Source of the DNA: Dermacentor variabilis
Taxonomy: Eukaryota; Arthropoda; Arachnida; Ixodida; Ixodidae
Direction: 5' to 3'
DNA length: 64,000 bases
NCBI RefSeq assembly: GCF_050947875.1
Contig: NC_134569.1
Span: forward strand, 205,958,127-206,022,126
Part shown: one piece after another, positions 32,935 to 44,920 of the stretch
Layout: each line of letters starts with the position of its first letter
Numbering within the stretch: the first letter of the stretch is position 1
Made by a program: the position numbers and the translations under genes
Notes under the pieces: model-generated
Database searches by the model: none
Told to the model about the DNA's origin: nothing
What the model saw: the letters and a program-made list of their open reading frames with translations, nothing else

Positions 32935-34040
32935 ATCATCATCATCATCACCCTATTTTATGACCACTGCAAAACGAAAGCCTCTCCATGCGATGTCCCA
33001 TTACCCCTGTCCCGCGCCAACCGATCCCAACTAGTGTCCCCGCGAATTTCTTAATTTCATCGCCTCACCTATTGTTCTGCCGTCCTCGACTGCGTTTCCC
33101 TTGCCTTGGTACCTATTCTGTAACCCTATTGGTCCACCGGTTATCTATCCTACGCGTTGCATATCCTGCCCAGCTCCATTTCGTTCTGTTATAGTCAATT
33201 CCAATATCGGCTATTTCCGTTTGCTCTCTCATCCACACAGCTCTCTTCCTGTCTCCTAACGTTATGCCTAACATTCTTCGTTGCATCCCTCTTTGCGCGG
33301 TCTTTAAATTATTTTCGAGCTTCTTTGTCAATCTCCAAGTTTCTGCCCCATATATCAGCACCAATATAATGCATTGATTGTACACGTTCTTTTTATTGAT
33401 AATGGTAGGCTTCCAGTCAGGATCTGACAATGTCTGCCGAATGCGCTCAAACTCATTTTGATGCTGCTGTATATTTCCTTCTCATTATCAGGGTCCCCTG
33501 CCAGTAATTGACCTAGGTAAACGTACTCCTTCACAGTCTCTAGAGGCTCATTGGCGATCCTGAACTCTTCTTTCCTTGCCGCGCTATCGATCATTATCTG
33601 CCTCTTCTGCATATTAATCTTAAACCCCAGTCTTGTACTCTCCGCTTTAAGGTCCTCAATCATTTGTTGCAATTCGCACCAGTCCTGCCGAACAGGACAG
33701 TCATCTGCAAAGCTGAGGTTGCTGAGATATTCGCCGTTGATTTTGTTCTCTTAATACCTCCCCTTAATACCTTGAATACTTTTTCGAAGCACGCAGTGAA
33801 TGGCATTGGAGAGGTTGTGTCGCCATGTCTCGTGCAGGCGAATGAACAGCCCCTTGGGGCACCCTTCTTACCTCCTACAATTTTCTCGAAGACACACAGT
33901 TTTGAAGAGCAATATATGTTCTGTTTAAATTCGGTAATCTATGCCGTTATATATTTAGGAAAAGTGAAGGACTAATCTGTCCAGTAGCAGTGGGTACTCG
34001 ACGCTGTCGTAAGCTTTCGCTATGTCAAAAGTCCCTAACT
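32935..34040 (-). mobile_element. RTE-like non-LTR 3' portion
   Basis: On - the sequence reads FDIAKAYDSVEYPLL (RT motif A, about 34,030), then VRRVPQGAVHSP, the frame at 33,672-33,355 with RLGFKINMQK and EYVYLGQLL, and the frame at 33,430-33,113 with LIYGAETWRLTKKLENNL, the typical RTE C-terminus. It ends in a (GAT)n tail at 32,936-32,951. It is broken by several frameshifts. Confidence 0.8.
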
Positions 34041-34689
34041 GCGGTCACCTGCTTTACTCTGCTTCGTCCTCTTCTCTTCCAGAGCCCACTTTGCGAGAGC
34101 CCGAACCCAGGGTCACGTCATCAAGTTCAGCGCTGTGTTCCCACGCGCCTGGTGTGGAGGTCGCACAATATCAAGTTCCTAAGATGCGTTGAAGCTAAAG
34201 GCCGCACGAAGCGTGCGCTTGTCCCTGCTGTTGCTCTTCATCACGCCTGCATTCTAAGAGCGAATGTCGGCGGCCATTAAGTGAGATCTGTTCACGTTTG
34301 CTTGTGTGCGCTTGTTAGGAAGAATCATGCTTGTCAATTTATTTAGCAAATGAATATTAACTGCTATATATACCGCCGTTAACACTGCTAACGAGACTTC
34401 GTACCGGTGTCTAATTATTTGTTAACCATTGAACTAGAACCATTGCGAAACTCGAAAAATTGCGAACCATCGTTATCGATGGTTCGCCTTTTGAAAGAAA
34501 CTGCACATTATGTTATTTTGCGTTTCTTTGATTCTTCTCCAAAATTTCTGTAGTCTTTAGTAAAAGGAAAACGTAATTTCCGATGACATGCGACCTCCAC
34601 AGCGTTTATGCCCGTCATCACAGCAACAGCAAACACAGTGCCAAAATTAGCATTATCAACGAAAGTAATATATGTATACATGTAGTAAT
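34041..34689. other. Unassigned sequence
   Basis: No recognised coding. It lies between the RTE fragment and the left LTR of the gypsy element. Short frames here have no domain content. Confidence 0.4.
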
Positions 34690-34862
34690 GTATGTACATG
34701 GAGCGACGCTTGTTAGGCCCGAGTACTCGGTGTCGAACCAGCCAAGGCACCCACCCGATGATGACGATCACACACGGAATTGAAGATGAGGATCGATCAA
34801 AGTTGGATGCTGATGATAATATGCACATGAAGGCCAGCGTAAAAAACGCCTACGCTAAATTG
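34690..34862 (-). repeat. Gypsy left (3') LTR, partial
   Basis: It contains ggagcgacg, gagtactcggtgtcga, cacccgatgatg and gaggatcgatcaa, shared with the right LTR (39,964-40,032) and its continuation at 44,743 on. The edge on the element side is set by the polypurine tract; the outer edge is approximate. Confidence 0.6.
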
Positions 34863-34883
34863 CCCCCCCTCCCCCAACCCCGC
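34863..34883 (-). promoter_or_regulatory. Candidate polypurine tract of the gypsy element
   Basis: On + the sequence is tgccccccctcccccaacccc; on - it is a run of G and A directly before the 3' LTR, where the plus-strand primer for gypsy replication would lie. Confidence 0.55.
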
Positions 34884-34912
34884 CACGTCAAAGCGGCCAA
34901 CCTGGCCCCAAG

Positions 34913-36247
34913 TCAAGGCGACGAAGTACGTCGCGTGAAGGGTTTCATGCCGGAGACGTGAACGACCTCGGTGCGGCGAAAACGTTGGTCCGATGCGGCG
35001 ACAACAGGAGTCACGCGATAAATGACGGGTGATGTCTGCTCCATGACTATGTATGGCCCGATGAATCGCGGTTGGATCTTGTCGCACAAACCACGAGTGC
35101 AAAGGCGCGTGAACAGATGTACCTCGTCACCAGGTCGGAAGGACACAACCGGATGGATTGTGTAATAAATGATTTCCCGATCTTAGTTGTCTGGCCGTTT
35201 GCGCGGGCACACTGGCGACATTGAGCGAGTTGTGAAACGAAGTCTTCGCTAGACGATGTAGATGGGTTGACAGGAGCATGGAAGAAGGAAACCTCGAGAA
35301 GGGAAGAAAGTGACCGTCCGTTAACTAGGTAACATGGCGAGTAGTCGGTGGTGCGCTGAACGGCCCAGTTGTAGGTGAAAGTTAGGAATGGTAGAAGCTT
35401 CCGACAAATTTTGTTGCCAGGTGGAATATACACGGCGATCATATCGGCAAGCATGCGATGAAATCGTTCTGTGAAGCCGTTAGTCTGTGGATGGTAGCTC
35501 GAAGCTGTTTTATGGGTGGAACCAGAGGCACGCAGGACTTCGTTTAAAAGTTGAAAAGCTTTTCTGCGGTCTTTCAGTAATGTAGAGATATTAATAACTT
35601 ATGTATGTTTGAATGATAGCTTGAAGGGCGAAGTCGGTAAATCCCAAAGCCTAGCCACTGATCACTGATGTTGTCCCAGCATAGCGCGTAAGGTGCTCGA
35701 TGGCGGTCACTATCCAGTGATGCCGGGCGGGACTAACAGCGAGAGCCCCGTAAAGGTCAATACCAACAACCTTAAATGGTGCGGTGGGACACGGACAACG
35801 CAGTAATTCACCGGCAGGAGCCGAGGTTGGGAGTTTGCGACGCTGACACGGAGAACAAGGATCGACGTACCTCGCCACACTAGCAGAAATGCCACGCCAA
35901 TAGTAATGGCTTTAAATGCCATCGTAAGTCTTATGGCAACCGAGATGTCCAGCCGTCATGTCATCGCGGAATACTTCGAGGACTTAGGCCCGAAGAGAGC
36001 ATGGTAGAACGGGCACTCAGCATTGACCGTCAGGGTGGTAAATGCGCCGATACAACACGCGATTGTCCAGCTTAAATTGTGCGAGTTGGGGTCGCAGCCG
36101 CGTGTTAGGTGGGCGAGACGCGTCAGAGAGGTGGTTTATTATACGCCGACAATATGGGTCGGCCCGTTGGGGACATGCGAAAATGAGATCGTCGTCCGGA
36201 GAAAGGCGGTCTATTAGGCCTAGGCAACAAACCGGCGTAAAAGTCAC
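34913..36247 (-). pseudogene. Gypsy integrase remnant
   Basis: Pieces on - are the N-terminal part (RRIINHLSDASRPPN and LDNRVLYRRIYHPDG, 36,247-36,017), the zinc-binding CSPCQRRK with core strand VVGIDLYGAL (35,878-35,651), TYNWAVQRTTDYSPCYLVNG (35,454 on), and the C-terminal barrel (IQPRFIGPYIVMEQTSPVI, 35,146-34,913). They lie in at least four frame segments. Confidence 0.8.
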
Positions 36248-36863
36248 ATCCGAAGAACCGCTTTGCGACAGAGTTGCCGAGACGTCGAATGGGTGCTCAA
36301 GGACCAGACAACGAGAAATATCGTCAGTGTCTTGGTGTTTTTGCCAAACTTATGATTAATGAGAAAGTCATACTCTTGCAGGGGAAGAATCCAGGGACCC
36401 AGGCGTCCCGTCAAGTTCTTGACCTTGGTGAGCAAGTAAAAGGCGTGGTGGTCCGCAACAATTGTAAAATGAAGCCCGTGCAGCTAGGGTCAGAACGTCT
36501 GTATGGACCAAACAACAGCCAGGTATTGCTGCTCAGTGGTCGTATAGTTCTCGGCATCGGTTAGTGCGCGGCTGGCGTATGCAACGACTCTCTCTCGCGA
36601 AGAGTGTTCGCGTAGTAGAAGAAAGCACTGATGCCGCTATCGCTAGCGTCTGTGGGCAACAGAGCCGGTGCAGTGTGACCAAAATGGCAAAGCACAGGTT
36701 CAGACGTGAGGTCGTCCTTCAGCCAGTGATAGGCTGCTTCACATGCTTGAGACCAGAAGAAGGGTACACCAAAAGCAAGCAGCTTATGTAGTGGCGCAGC
36801 GATGGAGGCAATGTTCCGTGTAAAGCGACGGAAATGAAAAGCGAGGCGAAGGAAGTTTCTCAA
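36248..36863 (-). pseudogene. Gypsy RNase H remnant
   Basis: The frame at 36,863-36,561 reads FLRLAFHFRRFTRNIASIA and APLHKLL, then LLPTDASDSGISAFF (the TDAS catalytic strand). Later pieces to 36,248 include YDFLINHKFGKN. It is frameshifted. Confidence 0.75.
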
Positions 36864-37110
36864 GTCTTTAGGCCTTTCTGGGCGAGAAAAGCGAAGGACC
36901 GCAGCAATCTTGTCAGGGTCTGGACTTGTGCCGTCCTTGCTGAATTCATGTCCTATGAACCCAACAGAACTGCTGACGAAACAGCATTTCTTCGTGTTGA
37001 GCTGCGTCGGTAAGGCACGTTACAACTTCACCCAAGCGTTACAGGTGCTGAGGAAATGTTGATTAAGAAACGAAATGTTGTTACACAAATGAAGGATTCA
37101 GGACTGGAGA

Positions 37111-37620
37111 CTATTTACAAAGTATATTTACAAAGGATAATGAAGCGCTGGCCAGTTCAGCCGACAGTTCAATAGCCAGAGAGCGTTCGTCGTCTTCGTC
37201 GGGGCGCCCAAGTGCATCCTCCACAAGAAGCACACAATATACATGTATCAATATCATCCAGGTAGCTGAGGCATTCAAAGTCAGGCCACGCAGCACGGTG
37301 CCAAACGTGCGCTGAAACTTGAAAGTGCATTGCATAGCCAGAAGAACATGGCGTTGAATTCGTAAAGTCCATCGGGGGGTAGCGAACGCTCTTTTCCTTT
37401 TCTTTATCATCTGCCTGCATGCGAAATTGCCAATAGCCAGAACGGAGATCGAGGCTTGAAAAGTATTCTGCACCTTGAAGCAAATCTAAGGCGTCGTCAA
37501 TGCGTGGCATAGGTCCTTTTGAGTGATCTTATTGAGGGCCCGGTAATCGACGCAAGAGCGCACGGAACCGTCTTTGTTGTGGACCAAAACAACAGGAAAT
37601 GACGAAGGCCTACCTTACGA
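37111..37620 (-). pseudogene. Gypsy reverse transcriptase remnant
   Basis: On - the sequence reads [19 protein letters not shown] and LDLRSGYWQF (37,510 on), and the catalytic box YLDDI at 37,264-37,250 in a frame reading FECLSYLDDI. Frameshifts lie between the two. Confidence 0.8.
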
Positions 37621-38102
37621 TCGGGTGATCTTCTGTTGTGGCATGTCCCCGACATTTCCTTCTATCATATTTTGCTAGGCTAGAGATATGCGGTATGGGC
37701 GTCGCCGCACTATAGACGCTTCGTCTGCGTGAATGCGATGCGCTGCAGCTGTGGTTTGCCCAGAGTTGACGAATGTACATTAAAGGAATGTGCGTGTTTG
37801 TTCAACAAAACAAGCACCTGCTGCATCTCTGAAGGTGGTAAGTCAGTGCTGTTGGCTGAAGTAAGGGCAGAGGAAGCGGCAGTAGCACAAGCAAAGGGTC
37901 TTTGGAGGGCATAGGTTTACGGCGCAAGACGCACATGTGCTTTGGGTCGGCCGCGCAAGCCACTTTGTTGCGTTGTGGAAGGAGAATTTTCTCTGATGTG
38001 TTCGTGGCGGTGACGAGCGCACCGCCATTGTGAAATCGAACCACAACTGGTGAAAAAGCGATGCCTTTATGAAGGCAAAAGGACGACGGCAAGACCAAGA
38101 CG

Positions 38103-38720
38103 TCACCATGGCCACCATAATTTGACAGAATGGTAACAATTGGCTGTCGACCGGGAGGTAGGTCGATGTCTTCCGCAGCATAAGGCGCAACGACGTGTAA
38201 GTTTCTTCCCCAAGCAAGTAGTCGGTGTCTCCAAGATGTAAGACGCGTTGCCCACCACAAATGGCCGTGGAAGCAGAATAAAATCCCGCCCTAAAATAAG
38301 TTGACAAGCCCACGGGTACAACTCAGCGAATTGAATATGATGGAGGGTGTCATCGATTAGGACGCGACCAGTACAAAGAGCGGAAGGCCGAACAGTGTCC
38401 CCTTGCGTTGCAATTAGCGTCGGCGCATCGTAAGGCGTCGTGACTTTTCTGAGGTGGGAACATAAATCAGCATGCATAACGGAAATTGTCGCACCTGTGT
38501 CCACCAAAGCATCGACGGGCACCCCTTGGAAAAGCATCGAAAGCATAATGGAGGGGTGCACAGGAGAAACTTCAGTCCTATTGACGTGTGCAGTTGTTCC
38601 TCCAAAACTACATAGCTTAGTTTTCCGGACAAACGGTTGAGTTGAGTGAGACAGGCCGTAGTGCTGACGTGGAGCGACGGAATGGCCAAGGGTATTGGCG
38701 TCTGGCTGAACGGTCAGCAC
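38103..38720 (-). pseudogene. Gypsy aspartic protease region (205-residue open frame)
   Basis: The frame reads GVPVDALVDTGATISVMH with the catalytic DTGA at 38,501-38,488, then the second hallmark LILGRDFI. This is the longest open part of the gypsy element. It is joined to the end of gag upstream and lost by frameshift downstream. Confidence 0.8.
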
Positions 38721-38959
38721 TTCGGTCTTCAGTCCTGCGGGTGGAGATTTAGACCGGAGTGGAGATGAAGAGAAGCGCCGGCTTTGGGAAGAGGCTCCAA
38801 TGGAAAAGTTGTGTTCAGAGAATTCGTAACCCCCACGCTCGTCCTGTTGGCGCTTGCGGCAGAAACATGAAATATGACCGACGTGGCGGACTCAAAGGCG
38901 GATAGTACAGAGTGCTAGGTGCTCCGGGAGCCAGTGCAATCAGATGGGCCGATAAAGGC

Positions 38960-39856
38960 TCAGACGGCATGGACGGGACGTCCTGTGGAGGCGCGGAAGC
39001 AACAGAAGCCTACGCTGTTAATGGCATCATTGAGTTGACGTTGGCTGGAGGCCAGGCAACAGCTTGCGCGTGCGTCGGCTAGCGGACAAGAGATCGATGG
39101 TTGCACGTGCGCGGAGTAGGTCGTGGAGGCCAGTTCATCCCTGATGACGTCACGCAAGGACGCGCCAATGGTGCACTAGGGCACACCGATGGGGATGACT
39201 AGCCCATTTATTGGAATTCTTCGCGTATCATTGCTCTTATCATGAGACGCAGTTCTGGGTCCGCCGTGGAAGAATATTCGCCCACATCCGGCTGAAGGCG
39301 AACAGACTCAAGTTCGTCCAGGCACTGACACTATTTGACGATCTCAGTGATTGTAGGGGGTTCTTGGTGGCAAAGGCATTGAAGGCGACTGTTCTACTGC
39401 CTTTCATAATGTGGCCTACTTTGACTCTGGCAAAGAATTACTCACACGGCGGTAGAGCGCTAGGACATCCCCTATATACGATGTGAAAGACTCACCTGGA
39501 TGTTTTGGGTGAGTGTCGAGGGTTTGCTTTGCGTTGGTAGAACGAACCGCTGGGGTACCAAATGCGTGACGGAGTTGCTGCGTAAAGGCAGCCCAGTCAG
39601 TAAAATCTATCTCGTGTTTGAAGAACCATGTCATCGTCACACCCATCAAGTAGAAGGAGACATATCGGAGCTTGAGGGGCTCATCCCAGCGATTAGCGGA
39701 GCAGGCTCGTAATTGTCCATCCAGTCCTGCTCATCTTCCCCACAAGGACCAGCGAAAAGATGGGTGTCACGTTAATGGCTGCTTAGGATATAAGGAGTGG
39801 CTTGCGGTGTCTGGACGGTTGCGCTAGAAGTGGTGGGTGAGTCGGCCTGAGACATG
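38960..39856 (-). pseudogene. Gypsy gag remnant
   Basis: The start MSQADSPTTSSATVQTPQA lies at 39,856 and is followed by a stop. The frame at 39,649-39,416 reads WAAFTQQLRHAFGTPAVRS and SFTSYIGDVLALYRRV, the capsid-like core. The frame at 39,157-38,960 begins RDVIRDELA. It is broken in several places. Confidence 0.75.
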
Positions 39857-39963
39857 CTAGCGGACTGTGGGCGGAAGCGGCGGCCTGAACGAAACTCCAG
39901 GAGGAAGACCGAGCGAGTAAAGGACTGAGGATTGAAACGTCACCTCCGCCACGTATAACGACT

Positions 39964-40020
39964 CTGTTGGAGCGACGTTATTTTGGCACGAGTACTCGGT
40001 GTCGACCCAGCGAATGCACA
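39964..40020 (-). repeat. Gypsy right (5') LTR, interrupted
   Basis: It carries the LTR end (ggagcgacgttattttggcacgagtactcggtgtcgac in part) and stops at 40,020, where the target-site duplication of the non-LTR element begins. The rest of this LTR resumes at 44,755. Confidence 0.65.
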
Positions 40021-40032
40021 CACCCGATAATG
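40021..40032. repeat. Target-site duplication, left copy (non-LTR element, copy B)
   Basis: cacccgataatg, identical to 44,743-44,754. The sequence belongs to the gypsy LTR (compare cacccgatgatg at 34,752-34,763). Confidence 0.85.
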
Positions 40033-40714
40033 CTGCTACAGGGAACCTCAATTCCCTCAATAGCCAAACTCTGACTGCCTATCTCGAGAGGCTGGCTCCG
40101 GGGCAAATCAGAGAGGTCCGATTTAATCCCAGAAGAAACATACTTACTGTTGATGTGACTACACGAGCCATCGTCGACCTTTTGAAAGCTGTAACGGAGC
40201 TAGGAAATATACTTGTCTGCTCATTCATCGTACGTGGAGGTATGTCGACACACATATTGATAATGACGATCTCCCAACGCTAATCTCCTCAACTGTCCAT
40301 GTCACAGACATACACCGTTTCGGACGGTCGAGGTGCATAAAACTCGTTTTTGAAGGAGGGACCATACCAACTCATGTAAAAGTGGGTTATGTGTGACATC
40401 CTGTCCGTCAAAACATCCCTAGCTCCTTGCATTGCCGTAAATGCCAGAAAATCTGGCATGTAAGTGCTGTGTGCGTTAACAAGATGACATGTCCGCGCTG
40501 TGGTGGTGATCACGATGAGTTGACATTTGCTGTCTCTGACTTGAAGTGCCCTAACTGCCATGGGCCCCTCGAGGCAACGTCGAAGGACTGTCCAAAATTA
40601 AAGACTGAAATGTCCGTGCTGAGGAAATTGGTACCAGATCGATCTACACACAGAGAAGCAGCTACCAAGGTCCACCACCGCCAAAGGCGCTCACATATTC
40701 GCAGAAGGAGATAA
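40033..40714 (+). pseudogene. ORF1 (gag-like) 3' part with zinc knuckles, copy B
   Basis: It reads RLAPGQIREVRFNPRRNILT, a frameshift, then HRFGRSRCIKLVFEGGTIPT, then CRKCQKIWHVSAVC (C-x2-C-x4-H-x4-C) and CPRCGGDHDEL with CPNCHGPLE. The Arg-rich end is RRQRRSHIRRRR-like. The 5' part of ORF1 is missing, so the element was truncated on insertion. The methionine at 39,999 belongs to the LTR, not to the element. Confidence 0.8.
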
Positions 40715-41049
40715 GCATCGACAACAGGACAACCTGCACTCCAGGAAAAGTCGTCGCGCGCTCCTACTAGTCCTCAAACGTCGGAGCCAACTTTAAACAC
40801 GTCTACTCTTCTTAACACCAAGGACACTACAATATGGCCTTCCCTGCCATCTCGCAGTACAGAAGTGCAGCCGTAACGCCAGCGTGAACATGAACCTTCA
40901 TCGTCGGATGGGCAAATCAAGGCGATGCTTGCACAGTTCATTCGTTCCTTGCGGATGCCGCTTATCGGAGTTAAGATGCCCGTTGCCAAGGCTGCGCTGC
41001 AAATTCTGGACGCACTATAACCAGTGCGTGCTGCTGTATAAACGCTAGC

Positions 41050-41520
41050 AAACGCCATGGCATCATCAACCTGAAGATTGTCACTACAGGAAAGGATAAG
41101 CGGTTCCGTAATATTCCAGTGGAACGCACGAGGTCTACGGGGTCGCCTGGGAGATATTAAACAAGGAGTGTTCAAGCATCGGTTTCCAGTTATCGTAATA
41201 TGCGAGCCGAATATGACATAGCCATTTAGACTCTCTGGATACGAACAATTCGAGTCTGCGACAAGTGTAAATACTAGCAAAGCTTTACTATGTGTGCGAT
41301 ATGACCTCACGTATTCGCTAAACCTGAAACTTGTTCTTGACTCTTGCAAAGGACCTCATATTACTGTAGGTGATTTCAGCGCGCACCACCATCTTTGCGG
41401 CAGTAGGAGCACAAATCTTCGAGGAAGACAACTTCTTAACTTCACAAGCAGCAATGATCTCAACATCCTCAACGACGGCTAATCGACATTTCTTCGTGGC
41501 ACAACGTACAACAGCTGTCT
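41050..41520 (+). pseudogene. Endonuclease domain remnant, copy B
   Basis: The frame at 41,294-41,482 reads RYDLTYSLNLKLVLDSC and ITVGDFSAHHHLCGSR, where GDFSAHH is the catalytic strand, and then LLNFTSSNDLNILNDG. Upstream parts need a frame change. B keeps the 136 bases lost in A. Confidence 0.75.
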
Positions 41521-41617
41521 CGATTTAGCTATCGCTTCAAGATGCCTTTCGTCTTCTGATGCCTGGTGCACACATTCTGAAACATATGGCAGTGATCACC
41601 TACCTACTTATGTACAA

Positions 41618-43320
41618 ATGAAATGGTTTGCAAGACTTCCAAGTTCTCATAAGCGACGCACTGACCGGGATGCTTTTCAGAACAAGCTAGAAGAATCTTG
41701 CAGCTGTATAATTTCACAGAAAGAGATTGAAGAGCGCATTACAGCAGCAATGCGTGCAGCAACATGCATTATCCAAACATCATATTCAAGAACATCCGTT
41801 GACGTTCTATATGAAGAGCTGCGGGCAATCCGACGTCGCGCCGAGAGGAAATACAGGCGAACTAAAATGATATCAGACTTGAGGACGTCACGCCGTGTGC
41901 AAAAGAAAAATCGAAGGTACTTGGAAAAGCTCGACGGACAACGTTGGAGGTCCTTTTGCACCAGCCTGGACCCAAGAAAGCCGTTGTACACAATATGGCA
42001 TGTTGTACGAGCATTATACCATCTCCTCCACAACAGCTACGTCCCTTCCGAGCTTTGGCTATCATCCCGACGCGCAGTGAGAAGGAAATGGCGGAACATT
42101 TCTGCATGCACCTCTCTGGATCTACAACATCGGTAGCTTCAGTGCTCAGGTGTGCTCCTCCAACAATGGAAGATCGTCTCGACCTCCCATTCACGCTTCA
42201 AGAGCTACATGCAGCGATTTCCTCTTCAATGCACTCAAGTGCGCCTGGATGGCATTACCTATTCTACCTTGCGCCATCTAGACCCTCGAGCGACTGACCA
42301 GCTTCTGGCTTTATACAATCTCTCTTGGCCATCGGGAACTGTGCCTGCACACTGGAAGACAAACAATATCGTGGCATTCTTGAAACCAGGCAGGACACAC
42401 CATGCTATGCTTTCCTACAGACCTGTGGCACTTGCCAGTTGTATAGGTAAAACCATGGAACGCATGGTTTTGACGCGCCTTGAGTGGTTTTTGGGGAAGC
42501 GTAATATATATTCAGACGCAATGACAGGTTTCCGAAAGGGTAGGTCGTCAATCGACAGCGTCATTGATCTAGTAACAACTGGTGAACATCAGAAACGTCG
42601 CCATCGATTAACGGCTGCTGTCTTTCTAGATATCAAGGGTACCTTTGACAACTTTCAACATGATGCAATTTTAAATGCCCTAGAAGAATGTGGCGTCGGG
42701 GGATGTATGCATCAGTGGATAGCCAGCTATCTTCAAGAGAGAACGATATTCATGACAACCTCAGACGGTGAAAGAAAGAACCAGCTCGTCTATCGTGGAG
42801 TGCCTCAAGGAGGTCTAATGAGCCTAACCTTATTTAATATCGTTCTCATTGGACTTGTCAAAGAACACGCAAGCACACTCTGGGTCTCTGTGTACGCAGA
42901 CGACATCTGTATATGGACCACAAGCTTAACGCGCTTGCAAACGCAAATGAAACTGCAGCGCGCGGTGTCAATGACGTCGACATACCTAAAGAGTCCCAGA
43001 CTGCAGCTCTCAGCGGAAAAAAGTGTAACCATGGCATTTACATGGAAGTCAATGGCCTGCTACCCCATTATGATTGATAAGAAGATTATACCTTCAGTAA
43101 TCCACTACAAGTTTCTCGGAGTCGTCATCGACCGTGACTTATCTTGGTCGAAACACCTGTCTGGATTAAGAAAAAAGCTGGACAGCTTTACTCAGATCAT
43201 TCGACATATGTCTGGAAAATCATGGGGGCCATCCAAGTCTTCTTTTCAGCAGCTCTACCAGGCACTTTTGTGTTGGCTACTTGCGCTACAGTGCGCCTGT
43301 ACTTTCTCGGGTTAGTACAA
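41618..43320 (+). pseudogene. Reverse transcriptase, copy B (contains a 387-codon open frame)
   Basis: The frame at 41,618-42,136 covers the linker, and the frame at 42,152-43,315 covers most of the RT with YRPVALASCIGK, TGFRKGRSSIDS, FLDIKGTFDN, GVPQGGLMS and YADD (42,893-42,904). A 5-base deletion at about 42,250 removes part of SAPGHDG (intact in A) and joins an unrelated N-terminal frame. The TGG at 42,486 region replaces the stop found in A. Confidence 0.85.
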
Positions 43321-43396
43321 CTACTGTACGCACACTTGAAAGTGATCAGGCTCGCGCAATGACAATTTCCGTAGGACTACCACGATCTGCGTCTAC

Positions 43397-43982
43397 TTGG
43401 GGCACTATTGCAGAAGCACGTGCGTGCCAGCTCGAGTTCATATGCAACATAAGCCATTGCGAGTGCATCTAAGGCTACTGATTAGACACAGGAATCATCC
43501 ACTCACGAACGTCACAAGCGTACAGCCTGTGTCCGCCTACTCAGAAACCGTGTTATCGCAGCAAGATTTATTGCCGTCAGACTTCCAACCGTATGACATA
43601 CCCCAAGTTCCATCCTGGACGATCGGAAACCCAACGGTAACACTCTCAATCCCTGGAAACACGAAGAAGTCGAAAATGCCGCTTGCAGGGCTCAAGCATT
43701 TCGCGCTATCATACAGAAGCAGTTCGCTGCATACTGCAACAGCGTCTCGAGAAGTGGACAGTGTTCTGTGACTCAAAACAAGCACTGCAACTCATCAACT
43801 ATTATATGAATGACAGAACCGCATATAGCCCTCTGGTTTATGATATCATGTCTCTGCTTGCTGAAGCGTCTCATTCTGGGCATACCATCGTGCTGCAGTG
43901 GATTCCTGGCCATAGTGGAATAACTGGAAACGAACAGCAGACTCGGAAGCAAAAAAGACGCACACTGACAGAACCATTGTAA
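43397..43982 (+). pseudogene. RT-RNase H linker and partial RNase H, copy B
   Basis: Same structure as A: VTLSIPGNTKKSKMPLAG, then WTVFCDSKQALQLI and VLQWIPGHSGITGNE. The start of RNase H (YTDGS strand and the Glu helix) is absent here too. Confidence 0.75.
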
Positions 43983-44014
43983 AAATTCATTTTTCCCGGT
44001 ATGACATTAACGCC

Positions 44015-44407
44015 TTGCTCTACACCTCCAGTAAAACTTCTACGACGCGATATTCGGACAACCTCGAACATCGACAAGAGCGCCTCCATAGATTTGACGC
44101 TGGATTACAATTCCGGCTTCCACTTCGGCTGCGGAGAAGCCGGGAAACACCCATTCATCGATTACGGCTGGGTGTGGCATACACCAGCCGATACCTTCAC
44201 AACATTGGACAAGCACGGGGCCCTGAACGTAGCGTCTGTGACACTCTCGAGACAATAGCTAACGTACTTTGCGTGTGCTCTCAACATGCAACCGAACGAA
44301 GAACACTGCAATCTACTGCTGACAGCTTGGACTCCCGCCCCTTTTCAGAAGAAAAGCTTTTGGGCGCGTGGAGGAGTGCTTACTGTGCCCAACGTGCCAT
44401 AATATGA
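44015..44407 (+). pseudogene. ORF2 C-terminal Cys-rich tail, copy B
   Basis: It contains RLGVAYTSRYLHNIGQ and CDTLETIANVLCVC, and ends AYCAQRAII at 44,407. It corresponds to 3,535-3,927. Confidence 0.7.
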
Positions 44408-44742
44408 CTTTTGAACTTTTTAAGTGATCCTGGTTTAGACAATCGCCTTTAGAAGTTGTGAGACGTGCCGTCAGTGCGAAATGTGTTTGCGCAATAACTT
44501 TTTGTGACAAGATTACTTTTTGTATGGACAAGATTACTCTTATGTGTATTGCGCCTACAGTGTGCATCCGCATATTGGACAACGTGTATATAGTATCTCA
44601 TTGTACCATAACATAATCACCCGCCGCCTATATTTCCCTGTATTTCCAACTTCCCCTTACCCCTGTGAGGAGTAGCAAGCTAGAGCTACGCTCTCCAGAC
44701 CGACCTCTCCTCCTTTTGCTTCATTAAAAATCTAAATCTGCC

Positions 44743-44754
44743 CACCCGATAATG
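44743..44754. repeat. Target-site duplication, right copy
   Basis: cacccgataatg, the pair of 40,021-40,032; LTR sequence resumes directly after it. Confidence 0.85.
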
Positions 44755-44920
44755 ATGGTCACACAGGGAACTGAAAATGAGGATCGATCAACGTAGGATG
44801 ATGATGATAATGTATAGATGAAGAAGTGGAGCATAATAAACCCCCACAGGATGCCAATACTATACCCCATAGTGGTTACGCGCCACTGTTGAGGATAGAA
44901 GACAAGACATCTTGAGTACA
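44755..44920 (-). repeat. Continuation of the gypsy right LTR, copy B
   Basis: It reads on from the interrupted LTR: gaggatcgatcaac and gatgatgatgataat align with 34,785-34,815. It is nearly identical to 4,275-4,440 in block A. Confidence 0.6.

Larger units (their letters stand above)
34690..40020 (-). mobile_element. Ty3/gypsy LTR retrotransposon, decayed
   Basis: In the order of a gypsy element on -: right LTR (39,964-40,020, split by a later insertion), gag, aspartic protease, RT, RNase H, integrase, a polypurine tract, and left LTR (34,690-34,862). The LTR ends share ggagcgacg and gagtactcggtgtcga. Every domain has stops or frameshifts. The element is about 5.3 kb, near the normal size for the family. 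Confidence 0.85.
40033..44742 (+). mobile_element. Non-LTR retrotransposon, RNase-H-type (I-like), copy B, nested in a gypsy LTR
   Basis: Flanked by the 12-bp duplication cacccgataatg, so both ends are defined: 4,710 bp. It carries an ORF1 piece with zinc knuckles (40,033-40,714), endonuclease (about 41,050-41,520), RT (41,618-43,320), partial RNase H (43,660-43,980) and tail (44,015-44,407). It lacks the SINE of copy A and has an open 387-codon RT frame, but it is still broken elsewhere. Confidence 0.9.
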
